Origin: Strobilurus pachycystidiatus
Lineage: Eukaryota; Basidiomycota; Agaricomycetes; Agaricales; Physalacriaceae
Length of the DNA: 64,000 bases
Reading direction: 5' to 3'
Assembly: GCA_019915135.1 (NCBI GenBank)
Contig: JAHLMK010000019.1
Coordinates: forward strand, 310,001-374,000
This document shows positions 11,753-22,275 of this stretch, one piece after another. Each line of letters starts with the position of its first letter. The stretch's first letter is position 1. The notes beneath the pieces were generated by a model. The model was not told the origin of the DNA, ran no database searches, and saw only the letters and a list, made by a program, of their open reading frames with translations. The position numbers and the translations under genes were made by a program.

Positions 11753-12679
11753 CGAGTGGTCGAAGAACATCCCCTTTTCAGAATTTGGAGAATGGCTTTA
11801 GGACGCCACCCGGTTGATTAGTGTTAGCAAAGTAAACTTTGGCACTCTCTTGAAAGACCATTTCCCGGAAGAGTGAGCTCTGACACTTATGGCGAGCTCT
11901 GAACCCATGCGACCGTACTGCGCCGTGAACATCGCGAAAAAGTTCTGAAATGCTCCTGACAAATAACGCGTCGATAGAAGCACAGCCACTTGCACCTCTT
12001 CTCCTCGTACTAATGCAACCTGGACGACCGCCTCTTGACCGCCCCTCCCCTCTGATAGCAGCAATTTTGGAAGGTGGAGCAAAGAATCGATAGTGAGTGT
12101 CTACCTTTTTCGTTCGCCATTTTTACTACTAACTAATCTACGTGTAAGTATGTGTCCGAGTCGTGTCCGTGAAACATTGTGAATGTGTCCGTGAACTATC
12201 GTGAACTCTGTGACAGGTAGGTGTCCTTACTCGTCACCGACAAGTCGGCTTGCTCATCCAACACCCTCTTCCTCTGTGAGCGCAGAGACGCGTCAACAAG
12301 TCCATGTCACCTCGGGTTGAGCCCGTACTATACACACGCCTTGAGACTTCGTATTGCGCAGTGATTCTGATGCTCACCTCACGAACTCAATCGGTCGAGT
12401 GACAAAGAATCGTAAATAACGCTGGGTCTATGTTCGGCTGCTGCTACTCTCACGAGTACTAACGACTCCACGACATCGTGAATGTATGTTCTACACTGGT
12501 TGAAACACGCCCAAAATGGATACATAGAACATTGCAAGAAACACCATCTCAAACTTCAATTTACATCTTACATATTCCCTTCATGAGTGTGGTCCACGAC
12601 ACGTCACTGTCGTCAATCATAGTAGTTGAGGCTAAGGATTGGGTTTTTCAATGAAAGAGGTGAGGAGCGTGAAGTGTCC
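11753..12679. other. No supported gene; possible minus-strand orphan exon at 11798-12082
   Basis: A 94-codon minus-strand frame ending at 11798 has coding-like composition (VVQVALVRGEEVQVAV and later GKWSFKRV) but matches no family I know and has no confirmed partner exon. From 12100 to 12600 nothing is supported. Confidence 0.3.
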
Positions 12680-13590
12680 TCACCCATCGTAATCATCATC
12701 ATACGCCGGCTCCGGAAAGTATCTACAAATTGAATGAAGCTATGATCACCGGTCATGATCACAGAGCACTGGAACATACCCGCCATCTTCGTTGGCAAAC
12801 GCGTCGTCGAACGTCCTGACCATAGTCAGAAACCAATACTCCGCAAGCACAACATTGCTTACCCGACGTCGTCATCGTACCAGTCGTCGGCCACATAGTG
12901 TGAATCGTCATACTCATCATACCTGCAAAGCAGAATCTCAAACGGTGTTGTGGCAGGAGGATCGAGTAAACCAACCCGACATTCAGGGACGACATTCCAC
13001 TGGCTAGATCGTCCACATCATTACTGTACCTCCCTCCCGAATCAAATAGAAAGACTTGGTCATCCCTAAACCCTCTTCTACAATTCTGGACCAGTACAAG
13101 CCCGGTGACGCGCATCCGAAATCGTCTGTTGGCGCCGTAGTTCCGGTACCACCGGCGCACATTGCTGGCATAGCGTCGCGGCCTGTCACAGGCCTGGAGT
13201 GTGGCGTGCGGTGACGCCCACTGCGCTTGACGACTGCCGCAAAGGGCGGGATATCTTGGCGCAGCATGAGACGGTACTCATCGTACGGACTGTGGGCACA
13301 TACTGTGACTTGATCGACTCTCGAAGATCATACAGGGCGTCATTCAAGTCCATCGAGACTCCAATGCTACCACCGGAGTAGGCAGTTTCATCTGGTACAA
13401 TCTTCATCGGCTTCCGCTGACTGGTAGCCCGTTCCAGAACGCCGCGCAGATTGCCGATCTTATTGACGCGAAAGTTGGCAAACAAGGCTACGTGGAAACC
13501 CGTACAGAGGGGTTCGAACACTTCCGTTAGGATTGAGCGAGTTTGTGCGTCGTTCTCGTCAAACTCGAGGACGATGGAGTAGAAGGGCAT
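12680..13590 (-). CDS. Orphan protein with acidic Asp/Tyr-rich C-terminus
   Basis: Not recognised. The first exon opens MPFYSIVLEFDENDAQ (ATG at 13590) and runs about 95 codons. A second coding block contains AMCAGGTGTTAPTDDFG and GLYWSRIVEEGLG, a third FEILLCRYDEYDDSHY and DDWYDDDV, and two small exons add TFDDAFANEDGG and YFPEPAYDDDYDG before a TGA at 12680-12682. The last three joins are phase-consistent with 45-60 nt introns; the join after the first exon is uncertain. An in-frame alternative start further upstream (13801, MRIQLNVYRYSQ) may belong to this or a neighbouring gene. No signal peptide or membrane helix is clear. The acidic, Tyr-spaced tail suggests a binding protein, but that is a guess. 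Confidence 0.45.
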
Positions 13591-14229
13591 GATGGGCAGG
13601 AAGAATCAGTACAATAAGACCGATGGGATGAAGCGCCTGTCTATATAGGACGGGCGTTAAGATGGTAATATCGTGAGTGGCATGACCGTCATCCTTGTCG
13701 TAGAGTAGTACTGCATACGTGAAGTTGGAAGCCTCGCCTGTCTGAGTCTGTCGGACGGCAACGACTTGAGAGTAGCGGTAGACGTTGAGCTGTATGCGCA
13801 TGGTAATCTCTTCGGGATGCAGGAGGTTTCAAGGTAATCCGGATAAAGGCAGATGAGCGGTGAGATCTGTAGACGTGAGAAGACCGGTAATGACCGGGAC
13901 CCGTCATGCCGATCATCGGCAAGGACTATTGCACATTTTTAGCACCGCCACGCGACTTTTCCTTTTCAACAACAACACCCCTGACAGCACCCGACACGCG
14001 CCTGAGATTCAGAAGTCAACAGCACCGCGACATCACAGCGAAGGGAGGCTCTCTTTGCTGTCGGCCGACTATATAGTATAACACCATTGACTCACACTAC
14101 AAAAAAGCCCTCAAATATGCGAATGCACAGGCAAACGAGGAGAAGTCACAGGAAAATAAGTTTCGTTCTCGTACTTCAAGCTTTCATCTCTTCGACTAGA
14201 GGCCCCTCTTTTCCCTGCATGAAAGTGCG

Positions 14230-15007
14230 CTATCGGACTCTTGACGCCTCGGCCGCCTTCTTGAGCCGCCACACATGTGGACTGATGCATTCTGAGAGAT
14301 TGAGGTTAGCACCGACTTTTGAACCATCTTATTCACTCACCATAAGTTTGAAGCTTCTCCCTAGAAATTACGTGAGACCCTTTGCAGACGCCGAGACAGG
14401 CCTCGACAACATAGTTAGTGTGATGATGGGCGTCGATGCGTACTTACATCTGATTGGCATTTACAGGCAAATCCCTCACTCACAAGGGCCCATTCGGTGA
14501 CCGGGTAGAACCTGGGCACGCTCATTTTACGATGTTCAAATATCTCGCAAGTCTGACTCTCACCGGGTAATTTCATCGCCGATTGTGATATCTTTCAGTG
14601 CGTAAACGCCCCAGACTTTGCGCGCCAAACTAATATTTGGTGAACAGGAATGGTTCGCTACGTCGTCATGAGCCGCAATCCGACACAACAGAATGGCCAA
14701 TCCTAGTCACCGCATACAAGCTCGGTGTTAAAGTTCAGGTGTTCGTTCTCTGCGACCTGGAACGAGAAGACGGTCGGCGCATTTGCTGGTGTCGGGAGCC
14801 ACCCACGAAGGTCGCAGATGCGTTCCCCGGCTGCGAAGGTCTGCCAAGCATACACATAATGAAACGCCTCGGCAACATCGTATCACTCCTCACCTTGTTC
14901 GCGTGTAGGGATGCATTGAAGTCGCCAGGGCGCGAGACGACCTTGAAGACATCGGGGAATGTGACTTTGCAGAGTGGAAGAGGAGACGAGCGAATCGGAA
15001 GCTCCAT
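14230..15007 (-). CDS. Small SET-domain protein
   Basis: Exons: complement(14230..14291, 14341..14401, 14448..14511, 14564..14657, 14711..14840, 14894..15007), phases consistent, 174 aa, the usual size for a fungal family of minimal SET proteins. Order of motifs: VFKVVSRPGDFNASLHA, then GERICDLRGW, then NEHLNFNTELV, the hallmark NHSCSPN near residue 83, GVYALKDITIGDEIT, and a Cys-containing post-SET-like part (CKCQS, CLGVCKGSH). SET domains transfer methyl groups from S-adenosylmethionine to lysine; whether this short form is active and on which target is unknown. Further upstream on the same strand a 71-codon frame (15261-15049) may be an additional exon or unrelated. Confidence 0.8.
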
Positions 15008-15614
15008 GGTAGGAGAAAATGGGTGAGTGATGTATCTCGATACGATACTTATACTCCAACTCCACTGACCTGAAGACCACTTCCCAGCGCTCGGAGGATT
15101 AGCTTTCCCGTCATCCGTTCCCACAGGTGAGTCTCCCTCACTGGCAGAGCGCTATTCTTTGAGATGGTCGCTGAATTTTCGGTTGACTCATATCTGTCTC
15201 TAATGACGACTCTGACCCAGGTCATGTCCGTTACGGTGTTTTGGATTTGACGGCCAGACATGTCATCGTGATACTGCTACCTCTCAGCGTTGTTTTGCGG
15301 TGTTCGCCGGGACCTATGGGTACGGAATTGACTCCCGCTGCTCTAACCTTCAGGCCGCCTACTAGCTGAACGTCCGGTTAGATGTTTGATAATACAGTTA
15401 TCATGCCACTGTTGCCGTGCGCGCTTCGTTGGAACATTGGTGCGAGATCTTCTTGTTTGGTCAGATAGCCGCCAAAGCTCAATGCATGGAGTATTGCGGA
15501 GGTTTCAGCATACCCCATTGTTGCTCATCACGTCGAGGTCCCCAAAAACATATGGACTGAAGCGCGTATGGAGATCGTTCCTAGATATTCGAAGCCATGC
15601 TCTAAACTATCACA

Positions 15615-17139
15615 ATGGAGGCACTTACCTCTATTGACATGGCAGAATTGCAGAGAGTCTCTTCCACCACGATCACCTCTCACGACATCGAAATCAAGTC
15701 TCCGACCGACAGTACAACTCCAGTACTTTTGCAGGCCATCCGAATCATCACAGCGCTATGTCTCTATGTTCAGGTCGGAATGAGCGATGGGTCCCTTGGA
15801 AGTATGTTCATATTCTCGACAACGCACCGCCTTACTCACGACATTCGACTCCCAGCTCAACTCGCATCTATCCAAGCTCGCTACGGTCTGAATTACACGG
15901 CCGTCAGCTTGATCTTTCTTGCGAACGTAGCTGGCTGGTTCTTTGGTACGGCAGTGAACATTTATCTGCTGCATCACGTCGGTCTCGCGAAGACTCTTTG
16001 TGTAAGTTGATCACTGTCTTCCAACCTACATATCTTCTAACTTTGACGCAGGTAGCCTGTGCTCTTAATTTGATCGGAGCGGCAATCACGCTCTGTTCTC
16101 CCCCCTTCCCGGTCTTCCTTGTCGCTCTATCACTCACCGGCTTGGGCGCCTGCATCTACGACGCGAGTATCACCACATATACCGCTCACTTTGCAGATTG
16201 GTCGTTGCTGTCGCTGCTCTATTCCGGTATCGGTGTAAGTAACACATAGATGTGCGTCCAGTTGACTGACAAGGCTGTCGCGCTAGCTCGGTGCCCTCAT
16301 CGCACCACTCGTAGTTGCGGCCATGCTCGACACCGGGATTGCTTGGAACAGGTATTACGCCATACCTCAAGCAACGTCTGGCATCAGTCTTCCACTCGTA
16401 TGGCTTATCTTTCGGGGACATCGTCCTCCTCATGGGGAAGACGCAACGGAGAGCGCCGGGAGGCAGATCCTGCTCGCCATGAGAAACCCCGTCGTTCTTA
16501 CTGCTGGGATCCTAGCAGCGCTGGTGAGTTCAAATCCACGCGTTGACATCCCAGTAATGATCTTGATTCAGTCCCTTGCCTCTGTCGAGATCATGTCAAG
16601 CTGGATTGTGTCCTTCACGACTGTCATCAGACACGGGAGCCCGATCTCCATGCGCTACGTGCTGGCAGGCCTCTGGGCCGGTCAACTCTCGGGACGTCTG
16701 GCCTTGGCTCATGCGACATCACGCATCGGCGAGCGCTTTGCAATCACTGCCTACTTCTCCATCGTCATAGGCCTCTTAGTGATAGTTCAGTTCGTGACCA
16801 ACATCCCGTCCAATGCCATGGCAGTAGCTTTCGTTGGTTTCTTCCTCGGGTGATCACTCATCGTCGTCTCTACGTGCATCTTGTGCTGAGTCGTAACATA
16901 GTCCCGCTACGCCGACAATCATTTCTACGACATCAAAGCAGCTACCGCCCTCCCTTGTTGGTTCGGCTGTATCTCTTGTGATTGCCATCGGTCTCATAGG
17001 ATCGGCGGTTGGTCCTCTCGTCGTTGGCTTCATCAATGAGGCTGGAGGTCTTCGGTATTTGCCAGTCATTGTTATGGGCCTCGTTGGAGCTCTCACACTT
17101 GGTTGGCACGTAGCGCCATACTCGCCGTGGCGCAAGTGA
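15615..17139 (+). CDS. Major facilitator superfamily transporter
   Basis: Exons: 15615..15801, 15856..16001, 16052..16234, 16287..16523, 16572..16849, 16902..17139, all phases consistent, 422 aa. Hydrophobic helices alternate with short loops throughout: RIITALCLYVQVG, SLIFLANVAGWFFGT, ACALNLIGAAI, FLVALSLTGLGACIYDA, AGILAAL, YVLAGLWAGQLSGR and a final SLVGSAVSLVIAIGLIGSAVGPLVVGF. The pattern G-R between helices and the two-half layout fit MFS, closest in feel to the fungal BSC6/FLVCR-like branch with an N-terminal cytoplasmic tail. Substrate unknown. ATG at 15615 was chosen; the next in-frame ATG at 15639 is an alternative. The 3' end is followed by a gene-free stretch. Confidence 0.85.
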
Positions 17140-17813
17140 TGACAGTCAACCAGTAGACATAGAAATGGTATTGTTTGGAAAAATAGGCCTTCTCGATTCA
17201 CAATTCATTCGAGAGCAAGTTTGTCTGAGTCTCACACCTAGATAGGGAATGTTTCGAGCTGTTGCAGTTTCAGCTTTAATGCGTCCAGCGAGATGGTGAA
17301 TGCCGAGTCGGTGTCCTTGCCAATGGGCGCACGTAAAGAAGGGCGCATTGGTTTGAAGTACTCAGAGAGTGGTAGTCAATACTGGACTGGACAAAAGAGT
17401 AATTTTGCGAGGACATTTATGCCAACTGGGGCATAAATGCCTCAGCCAAAATTCCAGCATATATATCCCAGCAAAATTACTCTAAAGCGGTCTTGAGATG
17501 TACAAGATATTCGGAGCGGGTAAGCGGCAAATGAGCATGACGTCACATCCGCAGGCATTGTTTCGTGAGACTTGCTGAGTCATCGTGATTGCTGCTTGCC
17601 TTCGTCCGTCATCTCGTGATTGTTCTGCACAGCTCTTTGCTGCTCTTCGCTCACTGCCTTGCTATATTTTCTTGGATACAACCGCTGTCAAATCACCATC
17701 ACTGTCCGCCCACATCCACGCCGTTCACCGCTATCAAATACGGCCACAACGAAACTGCAACAACGGCGACCACTACTAGCACCATCACTTCCCCGCAGCT
17801 GGCCACGGCGACC
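17140..17813. other. Intergenic with upstream region of NMD4-like gene 1
   Basis: No gene. Around 17420-17480 there is a short inverted arrangement (GGGGCATAAATGCC and a TATATATCC stretch). The frame of the downstream gene stays open from 17589, but the first good start is 17814. Confidence 0.4.
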
Positions 17814-18914
17814 ATGGTGCGTGCTGCCACACTCGAAAAGAGCCATCCAGGGCTGAAGGAGAACGGACAGGCCTCTCCTGCGAATTCCAACAAACTCGCA
17901 ATGTCTAAAGCACTGGGCGCTGCGTTCCTGAACCACCAGGTCGAACAGCTCGAGAAGACCGTCGGCGGTGGCGGGGGCGGAGGAAATTGGCGTGCTCGCA
18001 ACGGCGGATCTCCCCACAAGGCTGGCGGACGCGGAAAGCCTTCGGACGTCGGTCCGAGGAGGGAATACAAGATTGCTCACGACAAGCCAGCGGAGAAAAA
18101 GCCCAAGGAGAAGGAAGCAGACATTATTGTTGCGGATGCGAGCCTGCTCGTCAATGGATTGGAGCATTTGAGGCGGTGGTGCCAGCGCGGTCGTGAGGAG
18201 ATTGTTATTGTTCCCCTTGAAGGTGCGTGCCTCGAACAACATCAATTGTTCATTTCTTTCAAAGTCAATTCCTCTACGGCCTCCATTTCTCCTTGTTTCG
18301 TCTCCATTATCCTCGCTGCATTCCTTACTGACACTTCCCCAGCTCTGAACACCCTCGACATGCTCAAGAAATCCTCCAAGGCCGCACGCGAAGCCTCCCG
18401 CATCCTCGAGAAAGAAGTCGGCACCAACCCCCGCATCCGCGTTCAACAAGACGACGCTTTCGTCCTCTGGGACAAGATAGACTTTGCCTCTACCGCCACC
18501 CCCGCATCCGACCCTTCCCCGGAATGGGTCCGCCGCACGATCTGCAGCGCCCGCTGGGAAGTCGAGCATGTCACCAAGCCCGCACTCAAGGTTGTCGTTG
18601 CCATCTCCCCCACACCAGGCTCGGAACGCGCTAACGGCTCCCTCGTGGCGGTCTGGGCTAAGCGAGCCGGGTTACAAGTTTTGGAATTGACGCCAAGCGT
18701 CAACAACAACGCCCATGCGAGGAAAAGCTCTGACGAAGATAATGGTGGGCGGCGCAAAGAAGGAGCTGGCGGAAGAAAGGAACCAGGCGGTCGTGTTTCC
18801 CCAAACCGTCGCCGCGAGAGGGAAGACCGCCAGCCGCTTGTCGAGCGTGTCCCAGCTCCCACCAAGGTCATTCGTGTCCTCGCGCGCGGAGAGAGACTCG
18901 ATGACACGCCGTGA
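17814..18914 (+). CDS. PIN-domain protein, NMD4-like (paralogue 1)
   Basis: Exons 17814..18222 and 18343..18914, 326 aa; the 120-nt intron has a length divisible by three, so the frame stays open through it. The start context GACCATGG is good. After a Gly-rich, basic N-terminal part containing MSKALGAAFLNHQVEQLEK, a PIN fold begins at ADIIVADASLLVNGLEHLRRWC and continues through IVIVPLEALNTLD, SKAAREASRILE, NPRIRVQQDDAFVLWDKI and RTICSARW. The AREAS segment and layout recall yeast Nmd4, a PIN-domain cofactor of nonsense-mediated decay; that assignment is inferred. The C-terminus is Arg-rich and probably disordered. A tandem relative lies at 23675. Confidence 0.75.
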   Translation: MVRAATLEKSHPGLKENGQASPANSNKLAMSKALGAAFLNHQVEQLEKTVGGGGGGGNWRARNGGSPHKAGGRGKPSDVGPRREYKIAHDKPAEKKPKEKEADIIVADASLLVNGLEHLRRWCQRGREEIVIVPLEGACLEQHQLFISFKVNSSTASISPCFVSIILAAFLTDTSPALNTLDMLKKSSKAAREASRILEKEVGTNPRIRVQQDDAFVLWDKIDFASTATPASDPSPEWVRRTICSARWEVEHVTKPALKVVVAISPTPGSERANGSLVAVWAKRAGLQVLELTPSVNNNAHARKSSDEDNGGRRKEGAGGRKEPGGRVSPNRRREREDRQPLVERVPAPTKVIRVLARGERLDDTP

Positions 18915-19613
18915 AATGGGTGTTGTGAATAGGAATATACACTGGCCGGGTAGGTTCTGCTTTTCCTCTTATTGTCCTTGCCTGACATGTGGCGCAGATT
19001 TTTTACCGATCCCGATCCCGATTTCTCATACAACCCAGGACCATTAGCTGTCTGGACACGCAGACCGGGAGATCCCTGATCCCCAGTCGAGTTCGCGGCG
19101 GGGACAATGTGACGATCCGTTTCGTTTCGTTAACGTTCTGGACGTTAGTCCCCCAACATCCCGAACCCTCTTATCAATCCTCTCCACGTAGATTCCATCT
19201 AAATCCTTCTCGCTGTCGGCGTGGTTTGTGGTTATGTTTACGTAGCTCTGCTTTCCTTTCTCATTCTCTACCTACTCATATGCCAAGTGTTTCGAAACCT
19301 TCTCTGGCTACTTCAATATGGTCTTCCTATCTATGCAATCATCTGTATACTTTGCGACTTGTCGCTTCCTGTAACCGGACCCGGCTCAGAAATTGGAGGT
19401 ACGAAAGAGATTCGAGGTATAGATAGAGACGTGCGTCTCAACACCTCGAGGTAGTCATGAGCTAAATGTCCTCATACTTTTGGCTCATAATCGCGTAATC
19501 CCCTCGACAGGATTATTGCTTGCATTGATTCGTCTTCACTAGCTTCACTCATCGCCCGAAATCGCCTGACACGTTAGCAAGAGATGTCCGGAAGATGCCG
19601 GACATCTATCTGG
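18915..19613. other. No supported gene
   Basis: 3' flank of the NMD4-like gene 1. A plus-strand hydrophobic frame near 19221-19454 has no signature and no support. Confidence 0.4.
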
Positions 19614-20330
19614 TTACGTGGTATTTGGTGGCTTGAATCGAAACCACGACGTACGCCACCCGATCCAGGTCTCATATTCTCGGCCCCTTTCAAATAAGAG
19701 TTTGGAGTACACGCACAAATGCTGCTTTCTCACCTGGACCGCCTCTACCGTAGACGATGGGCAGTATGGTGCCTTCTTTCCCATATTGGACCTGGAATCC
19801 CACGACGTACAGAGGTTTGTCAACGCAGATGGACTTACATGATTGTTCGCAGCCAAGAACCCAGGTGTATATGCCTTCAAGCTAAGCAGGCTTAACTGCT
19901 CACGAGACACCGTAATGAAGTCGTCGATAACGCGCGAATCGAGGCGCCAAGGCTTAAGGTTGTTCGACGGTCTGGGTTTGGAGGCGTTTGTATGGATATT
20001 GGCCGTGTGCCTTCTGACGGTCGGACCCGCAAGCTGCGAGACGCATGTTGCAACGTGGGGCAGTCTGTGTCATTGCATGACCTCAAGCACCACTCTGCGA
20101 TGGCAACTACACATACCCGCTTCTTGCTGAAAGGTTTACTCGGGTGCGTGGTCTTCTGACTTGCAGAGGACATCCTCAGCGACGATCTGATCACCCAGGT
20201 GAATACATCAAGGTGCGCTGACTGGTAGTAGTTTTTGGCACATGTGGATACAGCTGACTTCGAGTCTTGCGTCTTCTCGATGTTCTCCTCCCGCGGCGGG
20301 TCATGTAGCTTCGGAAATGAACGCACCTCT
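19614..20330 (-). other. Possible minus-strand orphan exons
   Basis: Two minus-strand pieces look coding: one around 19790-19730 reads VQYGKEGTILPIVYGRGGP between plausible splice sites, another at 20326-19892 is a long frame without a recognised family. I could not join them or find a start, so no gene is called. Confidence 0.2.
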
Positions 20331-21349
20331 CGGCGGAGCGAGGATTGACTGGCTTCCAGGCCATGCTTTCAACCTCACACGCACGCTGGGAGATAGGTTG
20401 GCTCGTGATGATAGAAAATCCGCGAACCTTACAGTTACACTGCGACTTACCTGAAAGACTCTACTTCTACTCAGCGCTGGCGATCTGGGGGGCACGTAGT
20501 GTGATGATGTTCGGAGTGTTCAAGGAATATCAAAAAGCCTAGGTTCAGCGAGAAGGACTGCAGAAGCGATGAATACTGCATCCGAGTCGTCGGCGCTAAT
20601 TGAATGATTGGAGATCGCCGCCGCAATAGAATCTTTTGGATGTGAGTCTGAGCAATTTCACAGGCGGCCTACAGCATGAGTTGACCTGAACTGCTCTACC
20701 TAACATGCTTCATGCATTCTCGGCCATGCGTTGAGGTGGCGGTCAGTGGAAGGCCTGACACTCTTCCGTCCTCGACGCTGAACTCTGGCTTCAGACAGGA
20801 TGAGGCTCAAATGGCCATGATGCGCACGGTACGTCCAGCTTCTACCGTGGAGGATAACGTAGTTTCCGATGCGGAAGGAAGAATCGATTGAGGACTGGAC
20901 TACCGGTAATCAGCCACTTACCTGATTATTATGTGGATCATGACGCGCCTCCAGGTCTTCTCTTTATAATGAAGGCGTTACTCGGGAAGAGGTTGTATGG
21001 TCTATGCGTAAATGAGCAGCACAATTGCTGATCTCATCCGTATCCGCTTGCGAAGCAGGATGGTACATAGCAATCGCCGGACGAGGACGTCGCCGGATTG
21101 CTTAGCAAGTGCCACGAAGTCAGCAAGTACACGGAAGAATGTTTCGTACCAGTAATTGACACTGAATGACTGCTACTCAGTGCTGCATCATCTGTCTAGC
21201 CATTCGCGACCGTTCATATTACCTATCGGCATCGACCCTGACGTATATATATGGCGAGTCTCCGAATTAAGATTATGAGTCATACTGGGCAGTGAGTACC
21301 TATGTCATTCAGATGCGTACCATCCATTTATGCCCTATCGCAGCTGTTC
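20331..21349. other. No supported gene
   Basis: About 1 kb with only short frames on both strands. A TATATATATGG stretch at about 21246 is not followed by a recognisable gene. Confidence 0.45.
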
Positions 21350-21850
21350 CCTATCGCAGCTGTGAGAAATCGAAGTACCATTGATCGGTGTGGCAATTGA
21401 ATTCAGTCATCAAAGTTGACGTTGATTGGAGATGCAATAGAAACGGACGGTTCCAAGCGCTATTGCATGAAGGAAAAGTCCCGAAGCAAATCGACTTTGC
21501 CTCGACAGGGACCGATTTTGACCCGATTATAGCGCTCGAATCAAAGACAAGAAAGACGTTTAAACTCAATACATGCAGCATGGTAATGGACTTGAGAGAG
21601 AAACTAGTCTAATTCTCTTGCAACTTCCGAATTGTGTGTCCTTGGAAGGGTTGTCGTGGATAAACGGATACTTACAGATTGCCAAAACTCCATATCCGTA
21701 GACTTTGGAGCGCACGTAGCTGCCAAAGGTCACCCATACAGTTTTGCCTAGACTCACATCATAGCCAAAACAAGGCGAAGCTCCGCGGAAAGGCGTAAAC
21801 TCGGGCCATTCCGAAATTGGCTGATCAAGCAGTTATTTTGAGTCTCGCCA
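21350..21850 (-). CDS. Orphan protein fragment, partial exons
   Basis: A minus-strand exon from about 21850 to 21680 reads QPISEWPEFTPFRGAS, then CFGYDVSLGKTVWVTFGSYV and KVYGYGVLAIC, ending at a good GTAAGT donor. A second frame (21580-21351) may be the next exon. Composition and splice donor support coding sequence, but I do not recognise the family and cannot place the start or stop. Confidence 0.35.
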
Positions 21851-21986
21851 CTGGTTTTTGCTCGAAGGACACCATGCAGGGTTATAGCCCGGAGACACCC
21901 GGGTCACTCTGTCTCTATCCGAGCTAACGATTTTTGGGTTCTTTATCTCACTTTCTGGTCATGCCGCGTCGGCGCCTATATTTTGA

Positions 21987-21994
21987 TATAAAAG
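21987..21994 (+). promoter_or_regulatory. TATA box of the 69-aa microprotein gene
   Basis: TATAAAAG lies 79 bases upstream of the ATG at 22066, the same core sequence as in front of the other microprotein gene at 7876. Confidence 0.55.
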
Positions 21995-22065
21995 CACCTC
22001 AGAGTTGGAAGACCGCGCAGAATCGCGCCCAGTCCTCCCTGCACTACCACTTCATTGACAATACC

Positions 22066-22275
22066 ATGTGTACCACCACTCATCTTCGCGTCACCCAAGC
22101 CCTGATTGCTCATCACCCACTTCGCTACCAGCACCAGAGCGTTAGCGGCTTGGGTATCAATCTTTCATCAGTCCTCCCCATCATCCCTACCACGAAGGCC
22201 GCTGGTGGCCCCCAGTGCGCCCACTGCGGCGGTGTAGGCGACCACCTATCGAACTGTCCTTTCAAATCGCCGTGA
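22066..22275 (+). CDS. Small Cys/His-rich protein B (possible zinc-binding microprotein)
   Basis: A 69-aa intronless frame after a TATA box; the ATG at 22066 sits in ACCATG. The C-terminus carries C-X2-C-X5-H-X3-C (CAHC, His in GDH, Cys in SNCP), identical in spacing to the protein at 7876-8079, with a Gly at matching place. Outside that motif the two proteins share little. The N-terminal half is His/Leu rich without a clear signal peptide. Function unknown. An in-frame extension to 21934 is possible but would place the start upstream of the TATA box. Confidence 0.5.
   Translation: MCTTTHLRVTQALIAHHPLRYQHQSVSGLGINLSSVLPIIPTTKAAGGPQCAHCGGVGDHLSNCPFKSP

Noticed and set aside
17688..18569. Long minus-strand open frame (293 codons) opposite NMD4-like gene 1
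   Set aside because: It overlaps the PIN-domain exons on the other strand, has no family signature and its openness follows from the GC-rich codon use of the real gene.
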